The position numbers and the translations under genes are program-made. Source: a bacterium (GTDB taxonomy: Bacteria > Hinthialibacterota > Hinthialibacteria > H5-UNCL2). From it: a DNA stretch of 64,000 nt. The stretch is taken from NCBI GenBank assembly GCA_015075175.1, contig JABTUV010000001.1, forward strand, positions 1,213,841 to 1,277,840, in the 5' to 3' direction. The stretch's first letter is position 1, and each line of letters starts with the position of its first letter. Below the pieces are notes generated by a model that worked only from the letters and a program-made list of their open reading frames with translations, searched no databases and was not told where the DNA came from. Positions 17,673-32,600 of this stretch are shown in pieces.

Positions 17673-20600
17673 GTATCCTCTACCTTGGCCGTTCTCTCGA
17701 TACGCGGAGTACCGCTACTCGAGAACTCGGTTTTTCTTTTTTGCGCTGCTTGAGAACTCGGGTTTTCCCATTTGCACTACTGGAGAACTGGGATTCCGAC
17801 TTAACGTGAAAAATCCACGCCGTGTCCTCGAGTAGGCCCCGCCGCAGCACTTCCACTGGAAGCAGAATCCAACTTCGGGGCCGTATCGAGAGGCACGGCG
17901 GCTTGGTTGCTGCCGTCCGAAGCCGGGGGCAGGCGCCTGTTTCCGTAGTCACGTCTCCGGCTCCATGCAGGCGCGCGGCGAAAACAGGTGACTGTCCCTA
18001 CCGCTCCAGCGCCGCGACGACTTTCTGTGCTGCGTCGGAGAGGTCGCCCTCCGAGACGATCAGGTTCAGCCCGCTTTCCTTCAACATCTCCTTGGCCTGA
18101 TCTCGATTGGTCCCCTCCAGACGGACCACCATGGGCACGCTCACGTGGACCTGCCGGCAGGCCTCGATGACGCCGCCGGCCACGCGGTCGCAGCGCACGA
18201 TGCCGCCGAAGATGTTGATGAACACGACCTTGACGTTGGGATCGGACGTGAGAATGCGAAAGGCCGCCGCCACGCGCTCCACGCTCGCTCCACCCCCGAC
18301 GTCCAGAAAGTTGGCCGGCGAGGAACCCGCCAACTTGATGATGTCCATGGTCGCCATCGCCAACCCCGCCCCGTTCACCATGCAGCCCACTTCGCCGTCC
18401 AACTTTATATAGTTGAGATGGTGCTTGCCGGCCTCGATTTCCAGCGGCTCCTCTTCGTCCAGGTCGCGCAGCTCGGCCAGCTCGGGATGGCGAAAGAGCG
18501 CGTTGTCGTCCAGGTTGAGCTTGGCGTCCAGGGCCAGGATGCGGCCGTCCTGGGTGACAATCAGCGGGTTGATCTCGACCAGCGAGGCGTCCAGCTCGAC
18601 GAAGGCGCGATAAAGACTGCTCATGAGCGCCGTCGCAGGTTTGAAGAGATCGCCGGTGAGGCCGAGTCCAAACGCCAGTCGGCGCGCGTGGAAGGGCTGC
18701 ATCCCCGTCGCCGGATCGACCGCCACCTTGATAATCTTTTCCGGAGTTTCGGCGGCGGCCTTCTCAATCTCCACGCCGCCTTCGGTACTGCCCATGATCA
18801 CGATGCACTCGGCGGCCCGATCGACCACCACGCCCAGGTAGAGTTCGCGGGCGATGGCGGAGGCTTCTTCAACCAGAACCTTCTTGACCAGGCGCCCGGC
18901 CGGGCCGGTCTGGTGGGTTACGAGGGTCATGCCCAGGATCGCGCGGGCGTGGGCGACGGCCTCCTCCACGCTCGCGGCCAGTTTGACGCCGCCGCCCTTG
19001 CCGCGCCCGCCGGCGTGAATCTGCGCCTTGACCACCACGCGCCCGGCCAGCTCGCGCGCCGCCGCTTCCGCCTCTTCCAGCGTAAATGCGACTCGTCCGG
19101 CGGGCACGGGCACGCCGAACCGGCGGAGTAACTCCTTCGCCTGATATTCGTGAATCTTCATGGAACCACCTGCAAGGCTGTGTCTGCCGACGAAAGAGAC
19201 GCTACCTTAACCGAGCGCGTCCGTGAATGCAACCGGCGGGTGGGCTGTCATTTCGACCCGGCTGTCATTTCGACCGCAGGAGAAATCTGCCGCCGTTGCC
19301 GCGGCTGGGGTGCGCGGCTGAAAGTTTCTCCCTGCGGTCGAAATGACAGTTACGCTGCCATGTAGAAATTGGTGAACCTGTATCCACTCAGCGCGTCGCG
19401 GCAGGGCGCGCCTCGCCCCCAACTTGGATGATGATGTCGCCGCGCTCCGTGCTCCGTTGGACGGGTCGTAAACCAGGTCCCGGATGCGTGGATGGTCCAG
19501 CCGTTCGCCCCGGAAGTCGTCAAGCGGAAAACCGTATCGCCAGCGCCGTCGCGCGTCCGTCCGGCCCATAGCCGCGCAAGAGCCACCTGCCACCCCGTCG
19601 GTGCGATAATCCAGCGGCGCCGGCGGCTCGCGATGGGGTCCATGGCGGGCAGGACCGGTCCTCGCCAGCTTTCCAGGAGGTCAAGCGCGTCAGGTAGGCG
19701 CCGTGCTCGCGATAGTAGGCCTCCAACTGGCTGGCCAGCTGGGCCATCAGTGATTGTACGTCCGCCGTGGGCGGTACCGCGCCGCGGGGACTTCCGGCGC
19801 CGCCCGCCAGCTTGTATGCGCCGTGGACCAGCACCAGAAGGATAAGGATGGCGATGAGGGCCAGAAGGATCACCATCCAGGGTGATCGCTCCAGGCGGAC
19901 GATAATCTGCCGGGAGGTCAACGAGCCGCCCATGGGAAAGTAGCCGCCGCGACCGGGGCGCAGGCGCACGATCAGGAAGAGGAATCCTGCGACGAGGAGG
20001 ACCAGGATGACCAGTTGAGGCCAGATTTCACGCATGACTGCACATTCCTGACGGATCCATCCGGCTGACTGTCCGGCAGTAGCAGACCTCGGTCTGAGTG
20101 ATGTCGGTGGCGACGTGCCGGGATGGTCGACGGTAAACCTACCATAGCGTCGCCGGAGTCGCAAGCGAATGTGGACCTGGACTTCAGGCGCGCCACTCTC
20201 GGCCCGTCTCGCCGGCGCCGCCCGCCAAGAGCTGCTCCAAGCTCTCCCCAAGCAGGTTGACGGCCACGGTCGCGGCTCGCACCGCGTCAAGGTCGCCCAC
20301 GCTGAACCCCTGCGCCGCCAGCGACTGCCGCAGGGCCGGCAAGCGTCCGCGCGCCGTCTCTACGACCGATTCGTTGGCAAAAAAGAACCAGATCGACAGT
20401 CTTGGGCCCGACAGGAGCAGGTCGATCTGCAAGGGCCCCAGCCGGGACAAGGCCAGCGCCAGCGTAATGCGCGTGCCGGTTGTCTCTTCTCCGTCTTGGG
20501 CGGCTTCACGTTCCAGGCGCGCCCAGGCGACCGCCGGCTCGCCGTCGCAATCCAGAAACAGGGGGAAAAGCAGGAGTCCTCCCGAGCCGGCATGGGCCGA

Positions 20601-23600
20601 AAGCGTCTCCGCCAGGTGGAGTTGTGAAAGCAGCATCTGGCCCCGTGGCGAGGGTTCGCCCTGCGCCAGGAGCCGCGCCAGCAGGCGCGGCAGGTCGTCG
20701 GGCGCGGGATGCTCGCGGCTGGGCGCCAGGAAGGGGGAAAAGAGCTTCTCCACCGTCCCCGGTGCAAGCGTGTCGGACAGACGCAGAATCCAGTCGGCCA
20801 ACGTCTGCCGTTCGCGTCCCCGCGCCGCCGCCAGGAACTCCGAAAGGTGCAGCGTTGCCCCCGCCGAGCTCATCCACTCCTGGACTTGGGCCAGGATGGA
20901 CTCGGAGACGGGCAGGGCCAGGGCCAGGAGGAGTTGCAGCGCCGGCCCCTGCTGCGGCGTTAGATTGGGCAGTACGGCGGCCAGCGCCGCCAGCGTCTGG
21001 CCATGAACCGGCAGTCCCAGCGCGAGCAGCGCGGCGGCCAGCGTGCGGTGGGCCGGACCGCCGGGTTGCCCCAGTCGCGCCAAGAGCGCGTCCAAGCCGC
21101 CCACGTCCACTTGCGCGCCTGCCGGCGGCGTCTGGAGTGCGACGACTTGCTGCCGCGGCGCGTCCGCTGGAGCTAAGGTCTCGGCGACGACGATCCCCTC
21201 ACGCGAGGGATGCGCCGACAGGCGCAGGAGCGTCCCCGCCGCCAGGGGCTGCGGCGCGTTCAGTTCAAACTGCGTGCCCCACACACGCACGAGCATGGTC
21301 GCGGAGTCGGCGGGGCCAAGCACGCGCCCTGCGGTCGGGCCGGTACGCAACAGCCGCGCGTACAGCCCTTCGTCCGCTCCTCCAGCCGGACGCAAGCCGG
21401 TCGCAGGGAGAAACGCCTCGATTCTCACGGCCGCTGCCTCTCGCGCCGTTCCTTGGCCCGGCGCAGAGCGACCCCGACGGCCTCCTCCGCCGTGCGCGCA
21501 GGGTGGAAGAAGGGCGATTCCGTGACGGTCGCGCACAGATGCGATTCGCACAGGAGTCCCACCACCGGGACCCGCATGTTGAGGGCGAAGGCGATCTCGG
21601 AGAAGGTCCCCTCGCGTCCGTCGATGGCGATGAGGGCGTTGGCGGCCGTGACGTTGACCACGTTGCGCGCCCGCTCCAGGCAGGTGGGAAGGGGGATCGT
21701 GATGAAGTCGTTGGCGTCCCATTCATTGAGGGTGCGCAGGATGCCGAGGGTGAGGCCGCCAGCCTCGCGGGCGCCGCGGGCGGCGGCTTCCATCACGCCC
21801 CCGTAGCCGCCGCAGAGGAGAATTGCGCCCGCCCGCGCGATCCGTTCTCCCACGTCCCGCGCGATGCGATACACCTCCGGCGTCGCCTCGGCCGCCCAAG
21901 ACGCCGATGCGATAGGGGAATCTCCGGATTCACGGCGCTTCCCCGCCCGCGATGCGAGTTGGGGAGTACAGGTCTCCAGACCTGGTAAGGCCCGGGCAGA
22001 ATCTGCCACCTGCTCTCCACACTGCGCCGCCGCCCAATCGACAACCCCATCCGCGACCGCCTGCGCCAGCGCCTCGCGGAAAGGCTGCGACAGGTAGGCC
22101 AGCTCGTCCTCGGGGTGGCTGAAGAAGAGCTGCTCGACCAGGACGCACGGGAAGTCGCTGGAGAGAAGCACGCGAAAGGGGTTGCGCCGCAGCTTGTGGT
22201 CGGAGAGACCCAGCGCCAGGAGGCGTGCCTGTAAGGCGGCCGCCAGCGAGGCCGTCGCCGGATGCTGGTACCACACCGAGACGCCCCGTCCCACCAGGGG
22301 ATCGGTCGTGGCGGGAAGGGAATTGAAATGCAGGCTGACGAAGAGGTGCGCGTCCGCCGCCCGGGCGCGCTCCACCCGCTCGTCCAGCGGGACGAATTCG
22401 TCGCCGTCGCGCGTCAATTCCACCGTGGCGCCGCGCGCGCGCAGTTGCTCGGCGACCATGGCGGCCTGCGCCAGCGTGCAGTCCTTCTCAAAGAGTCCCG
22501 TGCAACTCACGCAGCCGCGATCATGCCCTCCGTGGCCGGGATCGAGCGCGACAACCAGTCCCGACAGGTCGCCGGGCGCGCCGCGCAAGGGACAGCGCCG
22601 CACCACGAGGTCGATGCAACCGGGACCGTAGTTGAGGCCGTAGCCCCACTCCGGCGGGCGCGTCAACTCGACCGTGAGCGCGCGCGTATCGGGGCTGGTC
22701 GCCTCCCACGTCGCCGAATGGAGGAGGCGGTCGCTGCCCTCGACCGGCGGTGGCGCGCAGAGTTCGTCAATCGGAGAGTATTCCAGTCGCAGGATCGTTT
22801 CAGAGACCGGGATGATGCGAACCGGCAACGGTCGGCTGGAAAACACGCGCAGGTGCAGGGCGTCGTCGGTCGAAAGCGCCAGCGTGTCGGCGAGAACGGC
22901 CTCGCCTTGGCAGTCCAGAGTGTCGTGCAGGAGGAGGTCTTCGACGGGAACCCAGAAGCGCGACAGGCCCATCCAGACCTGCTGCCAGCCGCCGCGGCGG
23001 CCGCCCAGAAGCAGCGGCGCGCCGGCGGGAAGCGTCTGCACGAAGTCGCCGCCGGGTCGGTCGTAGAGGCGCGTGCGGCGCGCGCCCACTTCCCCGCAGG
23101 CGGGCGCCGCCGGATCACGAATGGCCACGGACGAGGCCAAGACCCTGTCGATCGAGCGTCCATCCCGCCCGCGCAAGTGGAAGACCGGCCGCGTCGGCTC
23201 CAGTTCATCCTCGGGCGCGATCACGACCTCGACTTCGTAAACCCCGGGCCGCGCCTCGGCCATCTCCAGGCGTCGATGCAGCCGCCCCAGCTCCAGCCAG
23301 GCATGACCGCCGGGCGAGCCGCGGAAGCGGAAAGTGACGCGGTCTCCGGCCAGGAGCGTGCAGTCTTCACCGGGGAGGAGCGAGTCGTCGGCGATGGCCG
23401 TGGGCCTTTCCGGCAAGGTCCGCGGCGGCGCGAGCCGCTCCACGGGCCAATCCAGCGTTCTCTCGACTTGTCCCAGAACGGCGCGGATGCGCAGCGTGTT
23501 CCTGCCCTCTTTCAGGGGAAGGAAGCCCACAAAGGCGCCGCTGGGATAGACGCGCGCGGGTTTTCCGTTCAGAGTGAGTCGCGCTTGGGGCGCGGTATAG

Positions 23601-26600
23601 CCGGCGATGCGCACGGCCTCGCCGTCCACGCGCAGGTTGCGCGGCGGAAAGGTGATTTCCAAGGGCAAAGCCGTCCGCTGCGCTTGAACCGCCCAAGGCA
23701 GGGCCAGGAGCAGCACGAGGATACGTACGTAGCCTCGTCGCATTGGTCCCATACGTCCCCTTCTCCCCCGCAGAATCCTCCCAACCCCCTATGTTAAGGG
23801 GGGGTTCAGCGGCGGGGACCGCCGGCATGTTTCTGGAACAGCTCCAGCCATCCCAGCATCATCGCGTCGCCGATCTCGTGCGAACGCCGCAACTCCGCCG
23901 GCGTCTCTCCCCAGTAGAATCCAATCCACCCGCCGGCCATCCCACGCGATCCGAGCAGGAATCGCTCGAACTCATCTTGACCGCATCGCAGGGGAAACGT
24001 CTCTTCGATCACGACCGGCTTACCGACGGCGAATCCTCGCAAGGTCTCCAGCGCCTCGTCCACCTTGCCCCGCTCGGGATAGAGATGCACGCACAGGAAG
24101 TCCAAAGCGCCGGCGACCTTCTCGGGCACGAATCCAGACGTCATGCCGGGCCGGTCCAGGCTCCAATCCACCAGACCCACGGTAATCAAGTGGCGGCGGT
24201 CGACTTCCCGGACGGCGGCGACGAGATGCTCGATCCAGGCGCGTGCGATCTCCGGTCGAGGCCGGCCGGCTTGATCCAGCGTAATGAACTGCACGAAATG
24301 CTGGCCCCCGAACGGCGGTCCCAACCATTCGCCGTCCTGGCGCCGGCCGCCGGGGACGACCGGCTCGTTCATCAGGTCGTAGCAGAAAATGGCCGGACTG
24401 TCCTTGCAGACGCGGGCGATGGCTTGCCAGAACCGCGCTTGCACCGCCCAGCGGTCTCTCTCTGAAAGCGCATCGTACCAGCCGGGCACGTCCTTCCTGA
24501 GATAGCAGCCCAGTCCCGTGACGTCGAGATAGACGCCGGTCCTCTCGGCCAGGTCCACGAGTCGGGCCAGGCGTCGCAGCTGGGCGCGGTCGGGCCGCGT
24601 GGGAGTCCGCATGAACTTGCCCAGTTGCAGATGGACGCGGGCCACGTTGGCGCCCAGCGCCGCCATCTCCCGGAAGTCCTCCTCGACCGTCGCCCACTCG
24701 ACCGTCCAATAATCCTCCAGGAGCCGCGCGTCGCGGTCCATGTTGTAATTGAAGCCCCAAGGCACGTAGGTTTGGGTCGTGCCGGCGATCACGAATCCCG
24801 CGCGATCCGGGGAGACCTCGATCCAGCCCGGTCGCTCGCGCCCGTAGCCCACCGCGGCGCACAGTCCGAGCCAGAAGAGCGCGCAGTACGCCCCAAGGCG
24901 ATGAGGAGACGTGGATTGTTGAATCGCTGCCATTGTGATCAACCGGGGAGTCTTTTCGAGGGGCCGGGACGTGGTCCTCCCGGAGGGATGGTTGCGGGGG
25001 GCGGGATCGAACCGCCGACCTTCAGGTTATGAGCCTGACGAGGTACCACTCCTCTACCCCGCGACTGCTGGTCTACCTATAGACAATCAAAAGCGTTGCG
25101 TCAACCAGGAAATCAAGGATCGGCGGCGCGTGCGGATTTGAGGCGGATCACGGGCGGCGCGCAACCGGCTCAAGATACAGCTCTATCGCCTCGCGGATAT
25201 TGGCGAGCGCCTCTTCCCGAGTGTCGCCCTCGCTGAGGCAGCCGGGAAGAGCGGGAACGAACACCGTGAAGCCGCCGTCCTCGCTGGGCTTCAGGATCAC
25301 CTTGGTTTTCACGTTTTCTCATCGTTTATCCTCGAATCATTGGTCTGACGTGGCAAGCGCAAAGGCGTCCTAGTCCTCGCGGGGAGGAGCGCAGGAGGCG
25401 CGTTCCACCAGTTCGGTCGCAATCACCTGCGTCTGGCAGGGGCCGACGTCGCCGTCCAGGCGTCGCGCGACCATTTCCACCGCGGTCGCGCCCAGCCGCT
25501 GCATGTCCACGCGCACGGTCGTGAGCGGCGGATAGGCGTGGGCGACCAGGCGGCAGTCGTCGAAGCCGACCAGCGAAAGTTGGCCGGGAACCTCGACGGA
25601 GAGGGCGCGGGCCGCGTTGAGGGCGCCCATCGCCATCATGTCGCTGGCGCAAAAGACGGCCGTGGGCCGAGGGCGTTCGTCCAGGAGCGCCATCATGCAG
25701 CGGAATCCGTCCTGCATCATGTAGTCCCCGCGCAGGATGTGGTCCGGCTCGATGGCGACCCGGTTCTTGGCCAGGCAGGAAAAAAACCCGCGTTGGATGT
25801 TCTGCGAGTTGGCGTTCTCCTTGGGTCCCAGGATCACCCCGATGCGGCGATGGCCCAGTTTGAGAAGATGACGCGCCGCCAGGTAGCCGCCCCGCTCGCC
25901 GTCGATGACTACGCTATCCAGTCCGAACTCCGTGCCCGAGAAGTTCAGGCAGACGATGGGCAGGGGACAATCCCGCAGGCGGGCCAACAGCTCCGGGCGC
26001 ATCTGACCCATCAGGATCACTCCCGCCAACCCCATTTCGTGGAAATAGGCGGCCAGGTCCGGCTGCTGCAGGAGGACCTCCTCCTTGCCCGCGATCACGG
26101 CGCGGAAATCGCCGACGCGCACCTGCCCGTCGATACCTTCCATGACTTCCCAATAGAAGGGTTGCTCCAGGAGGGACCGGTGGGAGGGCGTGATGACTCC
26201 CAGGCTGCGCACGTGGTTGGCCGGCACGCTGTTGCGGATGACGAACGTGCCCTTGCCGACCTCCCGCTTGACCAGTCCCTGGTCGGCTAATTCCAGAATC
26301 GCGCGGTTGATGGTCATGCGCGACAGGCCCAGCGCCTCCTGCAATTCCCGCTCGGGAGGCAGCTTGGAGCCGACCGGATACTCGCCCGCCAGGATTTTCT
26401 CCTTCAACATGCTGATCACCTGCTGGTAGCGCGGCGGTCCGCCGTCTTTGCGGATGGAGGCTCGAATCATTCCTGCTTGACACTCTCGCGTTATTGGTCT
26501 ATACCAACCCCCGAGCAGCGGCTCCCGCCTGCCCGCAATTGGTATGGTGGCCTGATTACTTATAGCACGTCCGCGGAGGAATGGAATATGCGTCCTGAAC

Positions 26601-29600
26601 AGTGGGAACACTACAAGAGAGCGGCCAAGAGGCAACCCATCGACCGGGTCCCCATCTCACTCATCATCGACAGCCCCTGGATTCCCGGGCACACCGGCGT
26701 CAAGCACATGGACTTCTACTTCGACCCGGAAGCCTGGTTCCAAGCCACCCTGTCGGTCGTGCAGGAATTCCCGGAGGTGATTTTCTTTCCCGGTTGGTGG
26801 ATCGAGTACGGCATGGCCATCGAACCCTCCGCGCTAGGCTCGCGCATCCGCTTCTGGGATTATCAGCCCCCCAGCGAGGCGCACATGCTGTTCCACTTGG
26901 AGGACGTGGAGCAACTTCAGCCCGTCGATCCCATGTCGGACGGCTTCATGGCGGTGGCGTTGCACCGCTACCGGATGCACAAGCAGCGCATCTTTGACGC
27001 CGGCTACACCATTCCCTTCGCGACCGCCCGCGGCCCGCTCTGCACGGCCTCGTTTTTCCGCGGAGTCGAGCGGCTGATCTGGGACATGGTCGAGGATCCC
27101 GAGGGCACGCACAAGCTGCTGCGCTACACAACCGACGCCTTGATCGCCTGGCTGAAGGCGCAGGCGCAGGTGATCGGCCCGTGCGTGGAAGGCATTTTCA
27201 TCCTCGACGACATCGTGGGTTTCGTGGGCCCCAACGAGTACATGGAGTTCGCCCATCCCTACATGAAGGAAATCTGCGATGCGTTTCCGAAGGACTGGGT
27301 GAAGGTGTACCACAACGACGCCAACGTGGACGCCTGCGTGGAGCATCTGCCGGAGGCGGGTTTCGACGTGCTCAACTTCGGCAAGCAGTTTGACATCGCC
27401 GAGATTCAGGCGCGCGTGCGGGGGCGGCTGACACTGATGGGCAACGTCAATCCACTGGAGATCGGGGTGCGCGGCACGCCCGAGGAGGTCAAGAAGGAGA
27501 CCCTGCGCGTGCTGGAGGCGACCGGCGGGGAGGGGATCATCCTGTCGATGGGCGGGGGAGTTTCGCCCGGGATGCCCGGCGCCAACATTCGCGCCATGGT
27601 CGAAGCCCTCTCCGAGTTTAATCGCGCCCGCGTTGCCGTGTGAGGGCTTCCCACTCGGAGTCCAGGCTTCAGCCTGTCTGAATGCAAACTGAAGTTTGTA
27701 CTCCGGACAGGCTTGCGGAGTACAGGCTTCAGCCTGTTTTCAGACAAACTGAAGTTTGTACTCCGAGTATTCCCTCTTTCGGAGGCGCATGGCATGCGGC
27801 GACGGATGGTTTGCGTGTTGCTCGCCGCCGCGATGGCGGCCGGCGAAGCCGGTGAAATCACGGTGCGAAACACGGACGAATTGCGGGCCGCCCTGCGAAC
27901 GGCGGGCGCGGGCGCGGTGCTGCAATTGGCGCCGGGACGCTATGCCGGTGGGCTGCACGTATCCAACCTGGCGGGCCGCGCCGACGCCCCCATCATCATC
28001 TGCGCTTCCGATCCCGGCGCGCCGCCGGTCTTCGAGCCTCCCGGCGGCACGGCCCTGCAACTTTCCGACTGCGCGTACCTCGTCGTGCGCGACCTTCGCA
28101 TCAGAGGATTCTCCGAAAACGGCCTGAATGCCGACGACGGAGGCAGCTTCGATACGCCCGCGCAGCATATTACGTTCGAGAATCTCTTGATCGAGAACAT
28201 AGGTCCCAGCGGCAACCATGACGCCCTCAAACTGTCCGGCGTTGATCACTTCACGGTGCGACGTTGCACCTTCGGAGGCTGGGGAGGCTCAGCCATCGAC
28301 ATGGTGGGCTGCCATCACGGCGTGATCGAGGATTGCAGTTTCATGGGCCGGTCGGGTTTCTCGCAGTCCAGCGCGGTGCAAATGAAGGGGGGAACCAGCG
28401 ACATGCTGGTGCGGCGCTGTTTCTTCCACGACGTGGGAGAGCGGGCCATCAACCTGGGGGGAAGCACGGGGCTGGCGTATTTCCGTCCCGCGGCCGGCGA
28501 CTACGAGGCCACGCGCATCGAGGTCGCCGGCAACCGCTTCGTGGGCGGCGTGACTCCCATCGCCTGGGTGACCGCCGCCGGCGGGCGTTTTCATCACAAC
28601 ACGATCGTTTTTCCGGAAAGGTGGATTCTGCGAATTCTGCAGGAGACCCGTAATCCACGCTTTCAACCGTGCCATGACGGCGTGTTCGAGCATAACCTGA
28701 TCGTGTACGACCGGCGGGTGGAGACCTTTGTCAACGTCGGGCCGGGCACGAAGCCCGAGTCGTTCGTGTTTCGCGGCAACGCCTGGTATGCGACGGAGGG
28801 GGCACGGCGACCGACGCTGCCGACCGCCGAGGATGACGGAGTTTACCAGGTAGATCCGCGCCTGGAGGAGGCGCGCTCCAGCCGCTCCCGAGTCACCTCG
28901 CGGGATGCGCGCCTCGTCGGCAAGGGGGCCGACGGTTACATGGCTCCATAGCACAAGTACTACGGCGGCCATGGTTCATGTAGACAGGCTTCGCGCACCA
29001 CGGCGCAATACGCTGCGCAACTACAGCCCTCCGGCGACCGCCTCCCGTGCCGATTCCGTGGGCCCGCCGATATGAACCGGATCTCGACCATCCCGTATTC
29101 CCGTCAACAATCCCCCATCCCCTCGATCCCGTCCGTCTTCGTTGCCCGCACGAGTCAGGGTTACAAAAGCAGTTGCGAGGCGGGGGCGATTATGGTAAAG
29201 GATGCGCTGGTTCTGGAGGGGTTCCCGAGTGGCTAAAGGGAACAGACTGTAAATCTGTCGCGCTCCGCGCTTCGGAGGTTCGAATCCTCCCCCCTCCATT
29301 GAACTTACGGCATCTCCTCCTTCCTACTGCGGCGTCGCGCCCATCCGATGCAATGCCCGACCGGGCCGTTGTCGAGCCTCTATGGCCGCCTTTCGCCGAA
29401 CCGGTCGTGCATCGGGCTTCGCCTAATAGCTGAGAGGGTAGAGCGGAATGAGGAAGACTGCGGTAGGTATGGGTGAGGTGAAGAGGAGCAATTGGGATTC
29501 CCCCACAAAGGCGAGCTTGCGGGGGAGAAAGCATTGAAGTTAAGGTAATAGCAGCCCTTTTTTCCCCCGAGAGTTACGCAGAGCGCGAGCCCTTCGTACT

Positions 29601-32600
29601 CCCAAGTGAAGTTGGCCAATTTCATGGGGAAGAAAGGGCTTTCGCATTATGGCCTACCGGATCGAGACCAACCTGTTTGATTTTCTGGATGAGCGTGAAT
29701 TGGGAGACCTGAATCGGTTGGTAGCATTGTTGGAAATGCTGCCGGCGGAGCCGTTGTTGGAGGCGTTGGAAGCAGAGCGAGCCGGGCGGCGTAACGACAA
29801 TCCGGTGCGGCGCATGTGGTATTGCCTGGTGGCGGCTACGCTCTACGGCGAGGGCAAGTGGAGCCGGCTGCGGGCGGAATTGGCCCGCAATCAGGACCTG
29901 CGGCGGGTCTGCGACGTGCCCTGCGTGGAAACCATCCCCAGCCGCCACGCTTTCAAGCGGTTCGCGGCCGCTTTGGCCCGGCATCAGGATTTGTTGGAGG
30001 GGATGTTGGCAGGCGTGGTAGCCCGACTGAGTGAACTCTTGCCGGACTTGGGACGGCATCTGGCGGTAGACAGTTCGGGGCTGATGACGCACACCCGCGT
30101 GGATGAGAAGGATGGACGCCTGCGGGAAGGCAGTTGGGGGGCCAAAACCAGCCAGCGAGTGCGCAAGGACGGGACGGTGGAAGAAGTGACGCTGCGCTGG
30201 TTCGGGTTCAAGTTGCACCTGTTGGTGGATGCGCTCTACGAGGTGCCGTTGGCGTTCGAGGTGACGGAGGCGAAGCAGAGCGACATGCACCACCTCGTGC
30301 CGCTGTTGGTGAAACTGCGCCAAGAGCAGCCGCAGCTGGAGACGGAGACGGTGAGTGCGGACAAGGGTTACGACAGCGCGGAGAACGTGGAGCGGGCCTG
30401 GCGGGAAGAGGTAGAGGGGAGGCCGCTGCGCATCAAGGCGGTGATCGCGCAACGCGAGTCGCCGACGCCGGACGAACCTTACCAGGACGGGCGGGGCTTC
30501 TGCGACCTGGTGTTGCGCAAACATGGGGCGCTGTGCTGCCAGCGGGAGCTCAAGAACGCCGAGGGCAAGATAGAGCGGCCGTTGACGGAGATGGCGTGGG
30601 CGGGATTTGAAGCGGACCGGGAGTGTCATAAGTTCCGCTGCCCGGCCAAGACGCACGGGTTGGAATGTCGGAGATTTCAGGAATGCAACGCAGGTCTGTC
30701 GCAGGGGCGCACGGTGCGGGTTGCCTGTGAAGGACGCTGGCGGACGCTGCCGCCGTTGCCGGTCGACTCGCCCAAGTGGGAACGGATTTACAAGGGGCGG
30801 ACCTCGGTGGAACGGGCGTTCGGACGCTTGAAGGGACCGTTGGGACTGGAAGAGTTGCCGGTGCGCAGCAAGGCCGGGGTCACCTTGCGGGCGACGATGG
30901 GTCTGTTGGTGTTGGTGGCACTCGCCGTTTGTCGGGTGCGACAGGGGCAGACCCGGAACTTGGGGAAAATACGCGCCGCCTGAGGGTACGGCCAGCGGGC
31001 GGCTTGAACCGCACCCAGGGCCGCACTCTGTCTACCTACCGAAACCCCCACGCTCAAACTTCTTCTCCACGCCGCTTCCATCCTTCCTCATCAGCCAGCA
31101 ACCGCGATCTACACCCAACTGCCCCGCTCCACGCCGGCGCGCCCCGCTCGCCCCACTGCCGCCACTCTCCCAAAACCCGATTTCGCTCTACCCTCAATAG
31201 CTGACCGTCAGGACTTGACCATCTCCCCGCCCGCGCGGTATCCTCTCCCGTTCCCAGCGTTGGAGGTTTCCCGATGTCTCGTTCCCGTTCGGCGGGCCGC
31301 TCGGCCATTGTCGCCTTCATCGGTCTGGACGGCGCCTCCGCCGCCGCGCAGGTGCTTCTCTTGCACCCGCACGCGGAGCTCCACGTCGCCAGTCAGCGCT
31401 CCGTGGGCAAGCGTCTAGCCGCGCTCGTGGGGCAGGGATTCGGCGAAGTCTACCTCTGCGGCGTGGGGCTGTCCTGTCCCTTGGATGAGGTCCTGGAGCC
31501 TCTGCAGGCGCTCAAGGCCGCCCGCTGCCGAGTGGTCTGGTTTGCCTGCGCCGATCATCTCGACATGCATCGGGAGGCGCTGGAGCAGGTTTGCCAGCTG
31601 GAGACGATTGCGCAGGCCCCCAATCCCGCCGAGGCGCTTTTCGAATCATTGGGCAAACAGGCTACCGACCTCGAACGAGCCCGACTGATCCGCTACATCG
31701 GCACGCAATATGATAGCGAAGACAAGCTGCCGGCCCGCGACCGCTCTCTCTGGAGTGTGGTCGCCGAGCTCAAGGACCTGGTGCACGGCTCGTATTGGCG
31801 GTACTTCAACTACCTGGACGAGGCCGCCTATCCGCACGCCATAGGCGTTCTGGCCGGCATGGAGACAATGGACGACAAGGACCAGCGCACCATCGCGGCA
31901 TACCGCCGGGAGGGACGGCGCTATCTCAAGGGAAGAAGCCCAGCCATGGAGGCGGTCAAGCGCCAGGCGGCGCTGTACGCGCGCGCCCATAGCAGCGTTG
32001 TCGTCCTGGGCGAGACGGGGACCGGCAAGGAGATCGTGGCCCGGCTGCTGCACGAGGAGAGTCCGCGCTCCGGCCACCCCTTTCATGCCACCAACTGCGC
32101 GACCCTGCGCGGAGATCTCTTGCAGGATACGCTTTTCGGCCACGTCAAGGGCGCCTTTACCGGCGCCGATCGCGACATGGCCGGCGTGTTCGAGCTGGCC
32201 GACGGTGGAACCGTCTTTCTGGATGAAATCTCGGAAATGCCCATGGAGGCCCAATCCATGCTCTTGCGGTTGATCCAGGAGGGGACCTACCAACGACTGG
32301 GCGAGCGCAAGGACCGGCACACCGACGTGCGCATCATCGCGGCCACGCAGCACGACCTCCTTGCGCGCGCGCAGGAAGGCCGCTTCCGCGCCGATCTCTA
32401 CTACCGGCTGGCCGTTTTGACCATCACGATTCCGCCGCTGCGCGCGCGGGTGGAAGACATTCCCGACCTGGCCAGTCACATCCTGTATCAACTCTCGGAG
32501 GAACACGGCGCGTCGCGCGTCCGCCTCACGCCGCGGCAGATCGCCGACCTGCGGGCGCATCCCTGGCCGGGAAACGTGCGCGAGCTGGAGAACGTGCTGG